From Desulfobacteraceae bacterium (GTDB lineage Bacteria; Desulfobacterota; Desulfobacteria; Desulfobacterales; JAABTS01), in NCBI GenBank assembly GCA_011389735.1, contig JAABTS010000029.1, forward strand, positions 1 through 43,384: a stretch of DNA of 43,384 nt, given 5' to 3'. This document shows, in pieces, positions 43,306 through 43,384 of this stretch (positions within the stretch are counted from its first letter, which is position 1; every line of letters begins with the position of its first letter). Made by a program: the position numbers and the translations under genes. Below the pieces are notes generated by a model, which worked only from the letters and a program-made list of their open reading frames with translations, ran no database searches and was not told where the DNA came from.

Positions 43306-43384
43306 TAGCTTTTCAGATAATTAATTTCACTGCTTTGTCGGCCCGGGGATATAAGAATTATATTATGTTGAATGTTGAATGTTG
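43306..43384. repeat. Partial family A repeat followed by heptamer repeats
   Basis: TAGCTTTTCAGATAATTAAT then TTCAC, TCGGCCCGGGGATATAAG match the left half of family A, directly after the complete copy. From about 43364 to the window end, ATGTTGAATGTTGAATGTTG is a run of TGTTGAA heptamers like those flanking the mutase gene. The block continues beyond the edge. Confidence 0.7.

Overview
The window looks like accessory-rich chromosome of an anaerobic Desulfobacterota member, most likely a Desulfobacterales (Desulfonema-like) bacterium. This is inferred from a giant lipid/polyketide synthase, a one-piece B12-dependent methylmalonyl-CoA mutase, a YfiR/TonB receptor/hybrid kinase operon, an arylsulfotransferase-like secreted protein with a dockerin-like tail, and a very high load of small interspersed repeats. 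No rRNA, tRNA or CRISPR array was seen.

Layout. 1-6743 (-): a multidomain synthase that runs off the left edge (two nitronate-monooxygenase/enoyl-reductase-like halves, KS, a degenerate second KS, AT, start of a third KS). 6744-7281: intergenic region with a 93-bp hexanucleotide hairpin. 7282-9852 (+): a zinc-ribbon protein, then methylmalonyl-CoA mutase behind a TetR-type palindrome. 9999-14354 (-): a tightly overlapping operon of GT4 glycosyltransferase, alkaline-phosphatase-superfamily hydrolase, EEP-family hydrolase and a TVP38/VTT membrane protein, probably for membrane lipid metabolism. 14376-14912: a repeat cluster. 14905-18697: PRC-barrel protein, a decayed TrkA-C transporter gene, a sigma-54 activator invaded in frame by a REP-like inverted repeat, and a GNAT acetyltransferase. 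19592-24112 (+): two tandem secreted beta-helix proteins, the second fused to an arylsulfotransferase propeller. 24425-30107 (+): YfiR, TonB-dependent receptor and CHASE-type hybrid histidine kinase, a sensing operon. 30307-30870: remnants of two IS elements. 30948-37864 (-): a five-gene, translationally coupled DNA phosphorothioation-type operon. 38385-42945: a CheD-like protein, a solute-binding protein and a UPF1-like SF1 helicase.

The most interesting item is the 30948-37864 operon: dndC, dndD, a DndE domain fused to a complete FtsK-type motor, then an ABC-type ATPase and a DUF4435/TOPRIM-like protein that resemble the AriA/AriB pair of PARIS anti-phage systems. No dndA, dndB or dndFGH is present in the window. 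I infer a phosphorothioation module in which a DNA translocase is built into DndE and an AriAB-like pair is the effector or guard.

A second theme is miniature mobile repeats. Family A has about 100-bp imperfect palindromes, at least six copies. Family B has inverted ends around GC-rich hairpin modules, with three copies, one expanded into 96-bp tandem units. Family C has 169-174-bp elements with inverted ends and clear 8-bp target-site duplications. There are also heptamer and hexamer repeats. Several elements are nested or sit next to gene ends.
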